In this document: piece by piece, positions 21,780 through 34,175 of the stretch
Numbering within the stretch: the first letter of the stretch is position 1
Layout of the letters: every line of letters starts with the position of its first letter
Origin: Gordius sp. MW1
Lineage: Eukaryota; Nematomorpha; Gordioida; Gordea; Gordiidae
Direction: 5' to 3'
Length of the DNA: 64,000 nucleotides
Assembly (NCBI GenBank): GCA_964036665.1
Contig: OZ038527.1
Span: 18,064,221-18,128,220 of the forward strand
Made by a program: the position numbers and the translations under genes
Notes under the pieces: generated by a model
The model's database searches: none
Seen by the model: only the letters and a program-made list of their open reading frames with translations
What the model was told of the DNA's origin: nothing

Positions 21780-22638
21780 TTAACATACATAGTTCTGCAA
21801 TGTTTCTTAATCTTAACATAAAATTTAAAAAAAATCGCTTAAGGAGCCAAAGATTTTTTTCTTGGAGGGGTCGCATGGGGCCAGGTTTTGAGAGTGAAGG
21901 GCTCCCTAACTACACTGCATTAATTTCAAATTTATAACAATTGAAACGTCGAGTTTATTATGCTCGTAATTAAAATTTTTGCATATTTTAACATATATAC
22001 TCTATTTTTCGCCAGGTATAGGCTTTTTCCTATAAGAATTAAATGATTTGATTGTAAAAATAATTGTGATTTTGTTTAATAACTAAACGTATTTAATAGC
22101 TTTTAGTATAGTTGTGATTTTACAATAAAATATCTTAACAACTATAATTTGAACATATGGGGAAAATGGTGAGTTTAAAAACCACTTAATTATGCTTTTT
22201 TATTCTTATCATAATAAAATTTAACATTAACTTTTTTTTATTAATTTATAAACATCCTAAGTTAATTAAAATATAAATAAAAAAATAGTATGATGATTTT
22301 ATCTAGGATAGGGTCAAAATAAAAAAAAATAAGGCCTACTTGTTAAAACTATAATATTAATTGCTATGTTTTAGTAATATGACCAATAATATTTTACTTA
22401 ATTACATATAAATACCAATATGAAAAATTCAGGTTTATATAGTCAGCAGATATAAATTTTTAACCGAATTAAAAATATAAGATGTATTTGCAGATAAATT
22501 AAATGTTAAATTTCATTTTTGCGGCCGCAGCTCTTATCTTGAATTGAATTCATTAATGTCAATTTTAAGCAAACTGGCAACCTATCTATCATAATATATT
22601 TAATTGCAAAAATTCTATAGGTGTGCATTAAGAAAATG
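21780..22638. other. AT-rich sequence without recognised features
   Basis: No coding exon, RNA gene or clear repeat boundary was seen. It is strongly AT-rich. Confidence 0.5.
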
Positions 22639-22646
22639 AACACACT

Positions 22647-22812
22647 CATGGGCGTAGCCAGCATTGGAATTAAAGGGGGGTCATAATGATTTAGGGAGGG
22701 GCAAAATGATCATTTTTTGAAATTTTAACCATAATTTTTATAAATTTCAACAAATTTTTGGATTTAAAGAAGGCAGCCGCCCCTCCCTGTCCTCCCCTTG
22801 ACTATGCCCATG
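22647..22812. mobile_element. hAT-like MITE, CATGGGCGTAGCCAG family, 166 bp
   Basis: Starts CATGGGCGTAGCCAGC and ends GACTATGCCCATG. Flanks AACACACT and ATCACACT match at 7 of 8 bases. The interior has the family hallmark GGCAGCCGCCCCTCCCTG near the right end. Confidence 0.85.
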
Positions 22813-22820
22813 ATCACACT

Positions 22821-23121
22821 CATGGGCGAACCCAGGTTTTAAATTAGGGGGGGGGGCAGATTAAAAAAAAAGGTCTCGACTATCCCAAATTTCCCTGAGA
22901 ACAAAAAAAAAGGTAACCACTATCCAAAAATTTTCCTGCGAGCAAAATAAAAGCAACTGCCCTAAATTAGGCAGTGTGGGCAGCAAGACCCCCTGCCCCC
23001 CCCCCGGAAAATTAAGGGGGGGGGGGGGGGGAACATAATTTATTTGTTAGGGTTTTTATATTGAAATTATTTTTATTAAATTAGGGGGGGCAGCCACCCC
23101 CCCCCCCTGCGTACGCACATG
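22821..23121. mobile_element. hAT-like MITE, CATGGGCG...GCGTACGC type
   Basis: Directly next to the previous MITE. Starts CATGGGCGAACCCAGG and ends CCCTGCGTACGCACATG. The interior carries long G and C runs (around 23018-23033 and 23096-23107) that could pair. The target duplication is not convincing. Confidence 0.65.
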
Positions 23122-26100
23122 ATCGATTCTTTAACATTTTTAAACGTCATATTGACCCGTAAAACCAACTGAGGTAGTAGGCAAGTCCAACGAAAGGTTA
23201 AGGGATGATTTTGTGGTTTGTCTTCGTATTGCACATAATTGGCATGCGGTTTATCATGATTGACACATGGAACATCAAATTTTAGATCGAAATTTGCAAA
23301 CGCTGAAAGTTAGACAAAAATATATTTTATTAGTTAAAAAACAAGAGTGTAGCTAAGGAAATTCAGAGGGGCAATTACCCTCATCTAAAATCCCCCAAAG
23401 AATTGTTTTTAAAAATATTATAAAATTATTTCTGCCCTTTCCTAAATAATTACCAAAATTTTGCCCTCCTTTAATTGGTTACAATTACAATGAATGTATA
23501 AATTTAAATGAAATTTGAATAATGGCCATACCGAAATGTTTATTATGAGATTGATGCAATTATAAATTTAAAACCTATTTAATAAGCAAACCAGCGATAA
23601 TTAAAAATTTGCGTAAGCAATGAATTTAATACACCTATTTTTGTAGTATTTTGTAATACCTATTTTTGTAGTATTTTGTAATAACTATTTTTACCCCATT
23701 TTTATTAATTTTGGGCCTAATATTTATTTCGGTTACCCTCTTAGAGTGCGAATGTATTTGATAAGCATGTTTAATAATTGAAAAAATGTTAGTTTTACTA
23801 CTTAATTAATTTTTGCAATTTTGTATCACTGGGGGTATAATAGCTGCAAGCATTATCCGTTTAAATGTACCCCTAAAATGTTGTCAAATCCATTTAAAGA
23901 TAATGTTTTTTAATTGCCAAAATACTTCTAATATTTCACTTATTTTTTATTAATAAATAAAAGAAGTACCACTAGGCATCACTTCCAAATAATAAATGCT
24001 TAAATTGGGAGAGCTTTATAATTGCCCCAAAGCGAATAGATTAGAAAAAATTCTCCCCGTGCAAACAGGATCAGTATGAATTCGCGTTTATAATGTAACT
24101 TTGCTAAGCAGCACAAGCGCATAAAACACATCAATCAAACGCGCGCATTCTCATGTGTGACCTTATTTTTTTGGAAGAAAATATTATTTTGGGGCAAGGG
24201 GCAGCCTCAAATCACCCCTCAAGAATTCAGACACAAGGCATGATATAGAATGTAAGCTATAGGGCCTAGGGCGCCACCCCTGCCTATCACATTCAGTAAT
24301 GCCTTATCTAAATATGAGGATTATATGCTGTTTGTTGATGCTTATTTACCGGAAGAAGGAAGTAAGCTTGAGCCTGCCGCCAATAATAAATGGGAGGGCA
24401 CAAAAATGAGCGAGGGGGTAAAAGCTATTTAACAAACACCTGGGGCAAGAAAATGCAATAGTGTAAATAATATAAGTATGTTATATATTTAGTAAACATT
24501 TATTTAGATTTTTTAGAGGTAGCAAGCTGGGTTTGGGGGGTGGTAGAAACGCAAATATATACACATCTATTTGCTTTACCCCAACCCTCTGATATTAATT
24601 TCGTAGGGCTCGTTATTGACACCACCGTGATTTTGAGCGCGCCTTTCGGCGAATGCGTAAATTTGGATACTTGCAAAAGTGTATGAAATTGTAAAATATA
24701 ATTTAATAAATTATACCATTTTATCTATTTATAAAATTAGCAAGACAATTAAAATTATGTGAAATTTTAAATGCATAAAATTTACTTGCCCGCCCATTTG
24801 AGGAAGTGGTAAATTTTGAGAGGGTTTTCTGGCAACCCGTGTAATTTAGCGGTTTACGTATGCTTTTTATCGTAAAGTATCCAAAATGTTGACGACGAAA
24901 GGGTATAGCCGTATCGTAACGTGGCAGTATTAGAGAGTAGCTTTGACTTTTACCAATAACATCTATATACAGCCCGTTGCGACAAAGCTCGACCCATACA
25001 TTCAATATCATGCATACTGTAGGATGATTTACTGTCATTCAATCTCTCCCTAAAAAGATAATTTATTCACAATTAAAATGATAACGTTGTTATTTCATCG
25101 GAATAAAACACTTACTTGGCCACCCGCTCCCATGTCAGGAATCCAAGAAATACGGAGCAATGATAGATCCGGGCTAAAGGAACGCAGGCGTCGTATAAAA
25201 GCGAAAGAGGAAAAAGCTAACAGCGACGTAAAATGGGCATTATTAAAAATAACGTTATAAGTAACTTTTTGAGCGTTAAGAGGGAAGCAATTTAATTGCA
25301 ATAAAAAAACAATTCAATACCTATGCATACATACAAAACATTACATATGCACACGCTAGTTATAATAACAAATAACACGGATAATTTCGTTAGGGCAAAG
25401 AGAGGAAGGGGTGGTGAAAGAGCAGGGGTAGGGGATGAGGGAGGGGGTGGGAGTTTATCGGCAGAATGAGTAAGTAAGCCTACTACCTCCGCCCGTCGAA
25501 AAAGCCGCCCGAGCGCAGAGCTTGTTAACGTGTCATCGCATTATTGGAAGATATATATATATGTAAACGCACACACAATAATCTAACCCCCCACCCCCCC
25601 CCCCCGCCTTTATACATTTGTTGCCATCGGGCGACCCTCCAAAAATTAAGCAGTCAAACATGGGCTGCTGCGATGACAAAGGAAAAATAACTCCCAATAC
25701 TTTATAAAACTAAAATAAAGAGAAGCAATAAAAAAGTAGGGCTAAATAAAAATTTTAGTGTAATTAGATTAGCAATTGGAGGGAAGGGGGGAGGGGCTTA
25801 TAAACCAAATGGGCGAGTAGCTTTTTAATTGGGAGATAGGATGAGAAGGAAACGAATGCCGCCGAGTAAAATTAAAACCTAACGAAAACGATACGAGGGT
25901 GGACAACAATCATAGCGGGTAGGAGGAAATATTTGATTCGTCATGCAATGTAAAAAAAATAAATAATTTTCGATGTTTTTTTCAACAAATGACGGGCTAC
26001 TAGGTAAGATAAAATTTTGCCATGTCTGACCTACCCTCACCACCCCTCCATAAAATTATACATCAAATACCAACGTGTGAGGTCCTGTCGTCTCTCTCTC

Positions 26101-27403
26101 CCTTCTACCCACCACCCCCCCCCTTCTCTTAATTCCTTTCAATGCTAGTATGCCAACGGGTGATAGAGGGCAAACGAATATGGAGGAATGCACGCTATGT
26201 GGACTACTAAATATTTGCCCGTTGGAAATAGCAATCAAAGTTTGAACTTGTTCGTGTTTTTTAAAATTTAATTATTAAAATGTTTTTAAACGTTTATTTA
26301 GAAAAAAAGGATGAAATTATAAAAAAAAGTTATGATAAATGTAGGGAAAAAATGCTCCAAGACATAGAAAGGAGGGGCGAGAGTCATAATGAATGGGGGG
26401 GAATACACCTAACACATGCCAGACATAGTTGAGAGAAGGCTAAACAAAGTGTGTTGCATATCGCGTAAATAATATACGAAAAAAATTGCCGATTCAGTAT
26501 TATAAACACAAAATCTCACTTCGTTCCGTTGTGTTGAATAACGTAAAATATTTGCTTCAAATAATGTAAAGATAGAAAATACCCAAACAAATTTTAAGTC
26601 ATGGTGGAACTTTTCAATGTCAAGGGTATTAAATTAAGCGGAGGAGCATGACTAGTAGGCCAACACGACATGAGTTGAAAATTTATAAAGGTCGATATAA
26701 TTGGGAGGGGGGGGATGTCAATACAATTATTGCTGATTCATGTACGTGCGCCTCGCCTTTAGGGGGTAGAAATTTACCCTTCCCCCCCCCCCAGATTTAG
26801 ACCCAGCAGTTAAAATCACGGTGAGTAAGGATATCATCGCCAGCACTCGCTCTTTGATGATGTTTATTCATTCGTTAAGTTTTATCGATTATTTACACTT
26901 GGCAATACGACTCATTTCAACTTGACTCGTCGGCGCGATTGATAATGAATGACGAATGCCAATTTACATAATTACTAACCTAATAAGGAAAGGTAGAGCC
27001 AAGATTTACAAATTTCATCAACAAATAATTTAATTAAAATATACTAATTGGAAGATTTTGCTCTTTTTTCTACCAAATTTTTTTAAAATATTAAACATTA
27101 GAAATATTTTTTTACGTTACAATTTTTAGACTCCGTTATTTCTTAATATTGGCTTACGAGATAAATTTCGGACTTTTATGATGAATTACACGAGCTTAAT
27201 GGAAGGAGAAAGTTCAGTAATGATAAAGGGAGATGCGAGCCATTTTTTATAATTTTAAACATACTCAATTTTATATTTAAATCAAATTTGATTATATAAA
27301 AAGGGTGCAGATGGTCTTCAATGCCCCTTTCTGCACCTATTAAGGAATATTTTATAAATAATATCAAGTGATATTATGGCCTCCGAATATTTTGGCAAAT
27401 AAA
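23122..27403. other. Gene-poor AT-rich region with a GC-richer patch
   Basis: No exon of a known family was found. 23345-23475 and 24170-24300 hold weak remnants of the CATGGGCGTAGCCAG family. 24600-26250 is somewhat richer in G+C, with G/C homopolymers (25585-25604, 26115-26126) and two moderate frames (24721-25038 minus; 25078-25260 plus with an ERRRRIKAKEEKA-like charged run). They could belong to a promoter or first exon, but nothing confirms this. Confidence 0.4.
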
Positions 27404-27411
27404 TTCGTGGG

Positions 27412-27541
27412 CATGGGTGTCAGAATTGGAATTAGAGGGGGGCAATATCATAAATTTTTGGAATTTTAGCCAAGATTAGAAAGATTTTTTAATTTGGAGG
27501 GGGTAGCCGCCCCTCCCTGTTAGACCCTGGCTATGCCAATG
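27412..27541. mobile_element. hAT-like MITE, CATGGGCGTAGCCAG family, 130 bp
   Basis: Starts CATGGGTGTCAGAATTGG, ends CTGGCTATGCCAATG. Flanks TTCGTGGG and TTTATGGG agree at 6 of 8 bases. An older copy. Confidence 0.7.
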
Positions 27542-27828
27542 TTTATGGGCCTTGTTCTCCATTGGTTTTTAAAGTATTTCCAATTTCAAAATTTTCATAA
27601 GTGCAGATACTCAATATTCAACAAAATTTACCATATGACCGAATTATTGGTTTCGATATTAAATCTTTATGGTCATCTAGCACTAAAACCAAACCAACTC
27701 ATGTCTAAGAACTGATGCTAAAATTTTTATAATTGTAAGAAAAAGTTTTTCAATGCAATTTGCCAAATATATTACTTTGATCTCTTTTGAATATACAAAT
27801 GCGCCTTTAAAAATTTGATACATTTCAT

Positions 27829-27982
27829 CATGGGTGTAGCCAGGATTGGAACTAGTGGGGGCAATTATAATTTAGGGAAGGGCAAAAGGACAATTTTCAA
27901 AATTTTAGTCATAATTAGATATAAATTTATGGATTTTGAGGGGGGCAGCCGCGCCTCCCTGCCCCCTCTGGAGACGCCCATG
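27829..27982. mobile_element. hAT-like MITE, CATGGGCGTAGCCAG family, 154 bp
   Basis: Flanked by a perfect 8-bp duplication CATTTCAT (27821-27828, 27983-27990). Ends CATGGGTGTAGCCAGG and GGAGACGCCCATG. Confidence 0.9.
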
Positions 27983-28150
27983 CATTTCATTTGAAGATTC
28001 TTGCTAACATTGTTGCTTTTATAAGACATCTGTTATATTTAGGAGTAGCTAATTGTTTTATTAGACTTTTTATAATTTGATTATCTAGATGAACTTTTTT
28101 AAAAGCTTTTAAAAACATATATATAAATGTATATGTAACAATCAAAAATG

Positions 28151-28301
28151 CATGGCCGTAGCCAAGGGAGGGGGCATAGAGGGGCAGCTGCCCCCCTCTA
28201 AATCCAAAAATGCATTGAAATTATGGCTAAATTTCAAAAAAATTTCATTTTGCCCCTCCCTAAATTGCCCGCCTCTAATTCCAATGCTGGCTACGCCCAT
28301 G
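28151..28301. mobile_element. hAT-like MITE, CATGGGCGTAGCCAG family, inverted orientation
   Basis: Flanks CAAAAATG and CAAAAATA match at 7 of 8 bases. Orientation is opposite to the copies at 27412 and 27829 (GGCAGCTGCCCCCCTC near the left end). Confidence 0.88.
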
Positions 28302-29007
28302 CAAAAATATATTTGTTTTAGTGTTAATAACTTTCATCAACAGGGGCGTAGGCAAGATTGCGTAAGGGGGGATCTCAATTTTTTTAATACTATTAAACAA
28401 AATAATATGAGTAGTGGCGGAGGCAGGATTACCCAATTTAAGGGAGGGGGGGTAAATTTGGTGTCAAAAAATTTCGATTAAACAAAAATTAATTAAAATT
28501 ATATAAATTTATTATTTAGGTTTTTGGTGAAATATGCATTAATAACATATTCAGGCAAATTGCAAAGAGCTCAGTGGCGTACGCAAGGGGGTGGTTTTAG
28601 GGTTCAAACCCCCCCCCCCCCGCGGATTTCGGAAAAAATATTTTTTATTTTCTAATATCGCATTATAATAAATATTATGAATTGAGTGTTACTTAATTTA
28701 CTATGAGCACTTATATTCAACAACCATTAAGTATTTTATTTTTACGCGTTAATATATTTTTCCGGGATTTTCCTTGTGGTTATAAAACGTAAGCATTTCA
28801 TATGAATTCCTCGATCAATTTGAATAAATATTTATATTTTGTGTCCAAAAAATTAATCATGTAGAATAAGAACCTGCTGCTGGTAAGATTTTTAAATGAT
28901 TATAGTTAGATAATAATTTTAGATTTAGTTCATGTGGAACAAGGACCTGCTGTTTAAAATTTAAATTTGGCTGGACAAACTCACATGGATGCTACATTAT
29001 GTATATC

Positions 29008-30920
29008 CATGGGCGTAGCCAGGTTTTGGATTAGGGTGGGGGGGGGGGGGGGGCGAAATGTTTAAAAGTTTAATTGGGGGGGGGGGGGGGGGTGTGAGGG
29101 GGGGGGGGGGCAAAACATAATTGTCTTTAATTTTTAAGGGTATTTAGGCCATTCCATGAAAAATCAAAACGTTTTCGACCGACCATTTCAGATCAGGATA
29201 ATTTTTGGCGAGGGTGTAGGCCTCATTTAGTATAGTAATTTCTGAAAATTTTAGCCATTTTGGGCTAATACTTTTTAAGTTATGAAGGTCGTAAGGGCCA
29301 AAATCACGTTCGGGAGCGTTTTATGGATTTTACTATTTTTGTCATATTTTTGAAAGTAATTGCGTTATTCACTCAAATTTTTGGTGCATTTTGTTCCTAA
29401 ATAAATTCTCTATCTAATTAATTTAACCAAAAACCTCAAGCTTTTGCGGTTAGTTTTTTGTTGCCAAATTAGTGAAAAATCTTAAAAACATATTTAGCCT
29501 GTATATGAAATCATCAGTTTCACATTGTGCACTCCTTTATAACCCAATAACATTATCATATTTCAATCATAAAAAGTTTGAGATGGGCTACGAGATGGTA
29601 AGTTTGAGATCGGCTACGAGGTGGTCAAAAATCCGAAAAATTACATTTCCACCAAAATTATTTATAAATGGCGGTTTAATCAATCATGGGCGTAGGCAGG
29701 GGGGGCGGCCGCCCCCCCCCCCCCTAACTGACGAAAAAAAAATTTTCAATGCCAAAAACCTTAAAAATTAAAAAAAATTATGTTTTGCCCCCCCCCCCCC
29801 TAATTAAACTTTTAAACGTTTCGCCCCCCCCCCCCTAATCAAAAACCTGGCTTCGCTCATGTAAAATTATTGCAAGAACATATTATGGTGTCTGTTTTTT
29901 ATCAAATTGCAAATTTATAAAGAATATATGGTAAATAAATAATATTGGAATAAAAATAAACTGAAATTTTGACCTTTTTATCTGCGCATTGAAAACTGGA
30001 TCTTAAATTTTAACTTAAATAATATAGTGGTAGGCTAAAATTAATGTGAGGTTGAAAAAAAAAATAAAAACTGATGGCAAAATTGCTCATATATTTTTAT
30101 TTTTGTACTAATACAATCAATGCTAAAAATAAAGAATTTATGCAAGATGAAAGGTGTTTTAAGAATTTTTGCTTGCTAGTTGTGACCATTTTTTATTTTA
30201 ATTAAAATAAAGTTATTCTCAAACTCGGTTACTTGCCCATCGCGCAGATAAAAGTTTAAAATTTAAGTTTATTTTTATCCAATATTATTTATTTATCATA
30301 CATTTTTTATAAATTTGCAATTTGATAAAAAACAAACATCATAATATTGTGATATCTGATTATACCGCCATCTATAAATATTTTTGAAATGTAATTTCTC
30401 GGATTTTTGACCATCTCGTAGCCGATCCCAAACTTTTTATTATTGAAATATGATAATGGGTCATAAAGGAGTGCACATTGTAAAATTGGTGATTTCATAT
30501 ACAGGGTAAATATTTTTTATGATTTTTTAACTAATTTGACCACAAAACAAAAGTTTGCGGGTTTTAGTTAAATTATTTCGAGAGAGAATAATTTTTGGAA
30601 CAAAATGCACCAAATTTGAGTGAATAACGCAATTACTTTCAAAAATATGACAAAAACAGTAAATTTCATAAACGCTTCCGAACGTGATTTTGGCCCTTAA
30701 AACCTCCTTAACTTAAAAAGTATTGGCTTAAAATGGCTAAAATTTTCAGAAATTACTCTAATAAATGAGGTCTAAACCCTCGCTAATAATTATCCTGATC
30801 TGAGATGGTCGGTCGAAAATCGCATTTTTTTTTTGACGAATGAACAAGGAATGGTCCATTTGCATTGAATTTTTTTTGGTCAAGTGGGGGGGGGGGCGGC
30901 CCCCCCTGGCTACGCCCATG
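29008..30920. mobile_element. Foldback element with arms of about 0.8-0.9 kb
   Basis: Ends CATGGGCGTAGCCAGG and CCTGGCTACGCCCATG. The left arm (about 29150-29680 and 29870-29995) is the inverted copy of the right arm (about 30860-30330 and 30350-30240), leaving a short centre near 30060-30180. Flanks TGTATATC and TATAGATC agree at 6 of 8 bases. G runs fill the left end (29037-29110) and a G run plus C run the right end. The arms are diverged by many single changes, so the palindrome is old. A MITE (29685-29861) interrupts the left arm only. Confidence 0.85.
29685..29861. mobile_element. hAT-like MITE inside the foldback element
   Basis: Starts CATGGGCGTAGGCAGG, ends CTTCGCTCATG. Its absence from the right arm of the foldback shows that it came later. 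Long C runs (29711-29724, 29788-29799). Confidence 0.75.
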
Positions 30921-31418
30921 TATAGATCTTTAATCATATTGCATAAAAATTTCCTATAAATTTATTCATTCGAAGAAAAAATTTGAACCCCCCCCCCCCC
31001 AAAAAAAAAAAAATCCTGCGTACGCCCCTGAAAGAGCTCCTTCCAATTTTTCCGTTTGTGGTAATTAGAGCCATTGTTTGAACTAAACACATATACGGGC
31101 TTTTTAGGCTTAATTTGCCCATCAGTGATAAAAATTGTCCAGGCCCGAGACCGTTAAAATGAATTTATAAGGCCGAGTTCGCCCCGTTAATTTTTTTTGC
31201 AAAGAAGAGGCCCAGCCTACACTCTTCCCGAAAAAAATCGTTTTAAATTCTGCGACTTTATGAACACTCTTTGTCAATACTAAAACAATCATTTATTTAT
31301 ATGCTGAAAATGTTCAATATCAATCATGTTAAAAAAATCAGTGTCAAACGGGCTTTTGTTTCTTCCAACAAGCAACGCGCCGTTATTTGACTAGTAGCAC
31401 CTTGAAATTGTATAAAAC

Positions 31419-31603
31419 TAGAGAACTGCACGGGTGACCGAGACCCGGACCCGATATCGGGTCGGGTTTGGGTTGAAAATTTAAAAATACTTTTGGGTCG
31501 GGTCGGGTTCGGGTTGAAAAATTTAAAAAAATTTCGCGTCGGGTCGGGTCGGGTCGGGTCGAGTCGGGTTTGGGTTGAAAAAAAATGACTTTGCAGTTCT
31601 TTA
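31419..31603. mobile_element. hAT MITE with GGGTC repeats, 185 bp
   Basis: Termini TAGAGAACTGCA and TGCAGTTCTTTA (11 of 12 complementary), perfect 8-bp duplication TATAAAAC (31411-31418, 31604-31611), and subterminal arrays of GGGTC/CGGGT. The open frame across it on the minus strand is repeat-derived. Confidence 0.92.
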
Positions 31604-33025
31604 TATAAAACCATTTAAAATAAATAAAACTCTATGCAAGGTTAATTTAACTAAAAATACCTAATTTTGGTGAAAATTAATATTGATTATATAATTTAAA
31701 TAATAATAAAATTTGATAAAAATCCTATAATACACCAATTTTTATATATTAAATACAAAAATAAAGAGGTTATTGAAATAATTATGGTTGTTGTAGCTGC
31801 CCCTACCTATAGCTAGACCCGTCCCGAGCCCGTTTTATTCCCATAACGCTCGTCTAAGCCCGGACCCCAATTTTGTTAAACAAAAAAGCCATCCATGCCC
31901 GGCTTTGGCGATGCCAGCTGTATGCTTTAATAAAGTTAGCTATATCATAAACATGATCATTAAAAGTAATTAAAAGATCAATTTACTAAGCCATGGGGAA
32001 TATTATTTTTAGTTTAATTTTCTCATCAATTTCTATTATAGAATTAGCACCCTCAATTTTTGAAGAAAAGAGTTTTTAAAGGCCAGCAATTTCTAAAAAC
32101 AAGAAATCTGTAAGCTTAAATAAGCGTGTTAAATTAAAAAAATTATTACTAAAATTTGGCTTGATTAGCATCTTCCTCGTTTATTAAAAGTTGAGATGGT
32201 TTTTTAGAGATATAATTAAGAATTAAATTTCTTCTTAATAGAAAACTGGCACTTGAGACAGAATATTTTGGTATAAACAGTGTTAGAATTTTCTTCCAAA
32301 ATTAAATCTCGAATTAATTAATATTAAATATTATTTCTATTTGCGCAACACTAATAAGACTCCTATTAATATCATTATGTTTACGATATAATTTGAGAAA
32401 AAATATGACTTTTTTTCAATACGGGGGGGGGGGGGGGGTGGGTTCTAACCCGAAAACCTCCCTTCCTTACGGTACTGATTGATACAAATTGGCTTTAGTA
32501 AATATTTTAGCTGTATAAAGGGTATAAATCTTTATGATTATTATAATTTAATTATATACATTTATCCCCTTAAAGATATTTTAAAGTATCATAGTTTAAT
32601 TCAATAAGGTACACACCACAATCTACAATAATTTTTCTTATAATATTGAATAAACTTAAGTTATTGGAGTAAGCATCATTAAAATAACCAGTTTAATCAT
32701 CTCATTTTATTATTATACTTATAGGTCATGAATGTCGACAAAACCTTTAAACGTGCGGTAAAAAATGCAGGTAGAGCAAAGTAGCCAAATAAAATTGCAA
32801 AAAATTTAGAACTTTGCTCTATCTGAAATTAAAAAAGTTCACGTTTATAAAGAACTTTTGTGGTTTTAGCGGATGTTTTTCTAATTATCTTTATTGAGGA
32901 CTACAATTCTATTATTAAAATCAGTATAAAAAATTCGAAGTGTGTGGGATACAGCAGATGTTCTACGTTATAAAGATACGAGTTATATTTAAACGCGTGT
33001 AAGATCAAAAGGGGTATCCGCTAGT

Positions 33026-33178
33026 GCTAAGTAATATAACAATCAACGAACATGCAATTAATGTATAAAGAAAGCAGGGGGGGGGGTAATCCGTAACTTT
33101 TGTATAAGGGGACATTGGGGGGGGGGGGAAGATTTCAAATATACGAGTATATACGGATACGACAGAGGTATATGACAC
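33026..33178. repeat. Direct repeat, left copy (partner 34176-34320)
   Basis: AATATAACAATCAACGAAC, a G run, GTAACTTTTGTATAAGGGG and ACGAGTATATACGGATACGACA occur here and again about 1.15 kb downstream, roughly 90% alike. It could be an LTR-like pair or two copies of a short repeat. Confidence 0.7.
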
Positions 33179-33254
33179 CTTCCCTTTTTCAAAAAAAAGT
33201 AACTGTTGTAGTCTAGAAAGTGGTCTTTCTGTTTGATACTGGATGTGGGATGGT

Positions 33255-33534
33255 CAGGCGCGTAGCCAGGATTTTCTCCAGGGGGAAGAAATATTCACAA
33301 AAAAATTTCGACACTTATATTTATAATGTAACAAAAGTAAACTTCGCTTATAATATATGCGAAACTTCAAGGCGCTATATAACCAGCTTTGGAAAAATCT
33401 CTTATCTTCAGTAATCATAGCATCCCCTATCGATTTGATACCTTAAATAAAGACATGGACCTTCAAAACAATTTTCAAATTTTGGTCAAGGGGGTAGAAA
33501 ATTCCCGCTTTCTGCCCCCTTGGCTACGCGCCTG
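33255..33534. mobile_element. hAT-like MITE, CAGGCGCGTAGCCAGG ends, 280 bp
   Basis: Inverted ends CAGGCGCGTAGCCAGG and CTTGGCTACGCGCCTG, with GGGGGTAGAAAATTCCC near the right end. Flanks agree at only 5 of 8 bases. Confidence 0.75.
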
Positions 33535-34175
33535 GAGATTGGTTGACAAAGGCTTTTATGACCATCCCTGGGTTTGGGTAGGGAAGAACGCTTGCACTGG
33601 GCAACGCATAGATACAACTGTAGGCTACAGTCATGATTTCTAGATGTTTGACTTCAAGGCTAAGTCACAGTTTATGTGTGAAAATTTCCATATATTTTAT
33701 GACTCCGCGTCCGAATTGTTTAATGTTTTTTCCAAATTATTGGAATCGGTTTATAAATATATTAATAATGAATATGGTATTAAAGAATAGGGCCAGGGGT
33801 AGGTATATATGTCGACAAAAGAATAATTGATATAATGAAATCAAATGGTTTTTATCAACTCGGTTTGGTTTACAATATTAAACCATTTGATTATAGCAAT
33901 AATATAATCTGCATAAAATGTTAGACAACTAAAAGTTAAACTATTTAGGACTCCATCTGATTTTGTTATTGGATATTCTTATGTTTTTTATCAACATGTG
34001 TAGTATCCAATTTTCATTAAAATTGTTAATCCAAATTTTTTTATGTAATCATAGGGGAGCAGCTTGGTGTGCTATCTGTAAAGGTGACATGAGGTGGAAA
34101 ATTTTAGTTTGGAAAATATAGAGGGTTTGAGGTAGGGACGAAGCAAAGTGGTTTTTGGGGAAGCTAGTTTTAAAA

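Larger units (their letters stand above)
28572..31030. mobile_element. hAT-like non-autonomous element, nested, 2.46 kb
   Basis: Ends CAGTGGCGTACGCAAGG and CCTGCGTACGCCCCTG (inverted). Flanked by a perfect 8-bp duplication AAAGAGCT (28564-28571, 31031-31038). It contains the foldback element 29008-30920. No transposase. Confidence 0.9.
28412..32477. mobile_element. Outer hAT-like element hosting a nest of insertions
   Basis: Starts TAGTGGCGGAGGCAGGATT and ends CCTTACGGTACTG. The part 31039-32470 is an inverted, diverged copy of the interior of the hAT at 38368-39042 (for example 31060-31110 matches 38740-38800 and 32090-32220 matches 38560-38665). Inserted in it are 28572-31030 and 31419-31603. 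The target duplication of the outer element is not clear, so its exact ends are tentative. Confidence 0.6.

Noticed and set aside
24721..25038. 105-codon minus-strand frame
   Set aside because: No recognisable domain, no splice context or neighbours to support it; kept only as a remark in the region entry.
28152..28481. 109-codon frame
   Set aside because: It spans two transposon ends and their G/C-rich segments; no protein similarity.
31324..31614. 96-codon frame with repeated TRPDPTRP-type peptide
   Set aside because: It is the translation of GGGTC subterminal repeats of the hAT MITE at 31419-31603.
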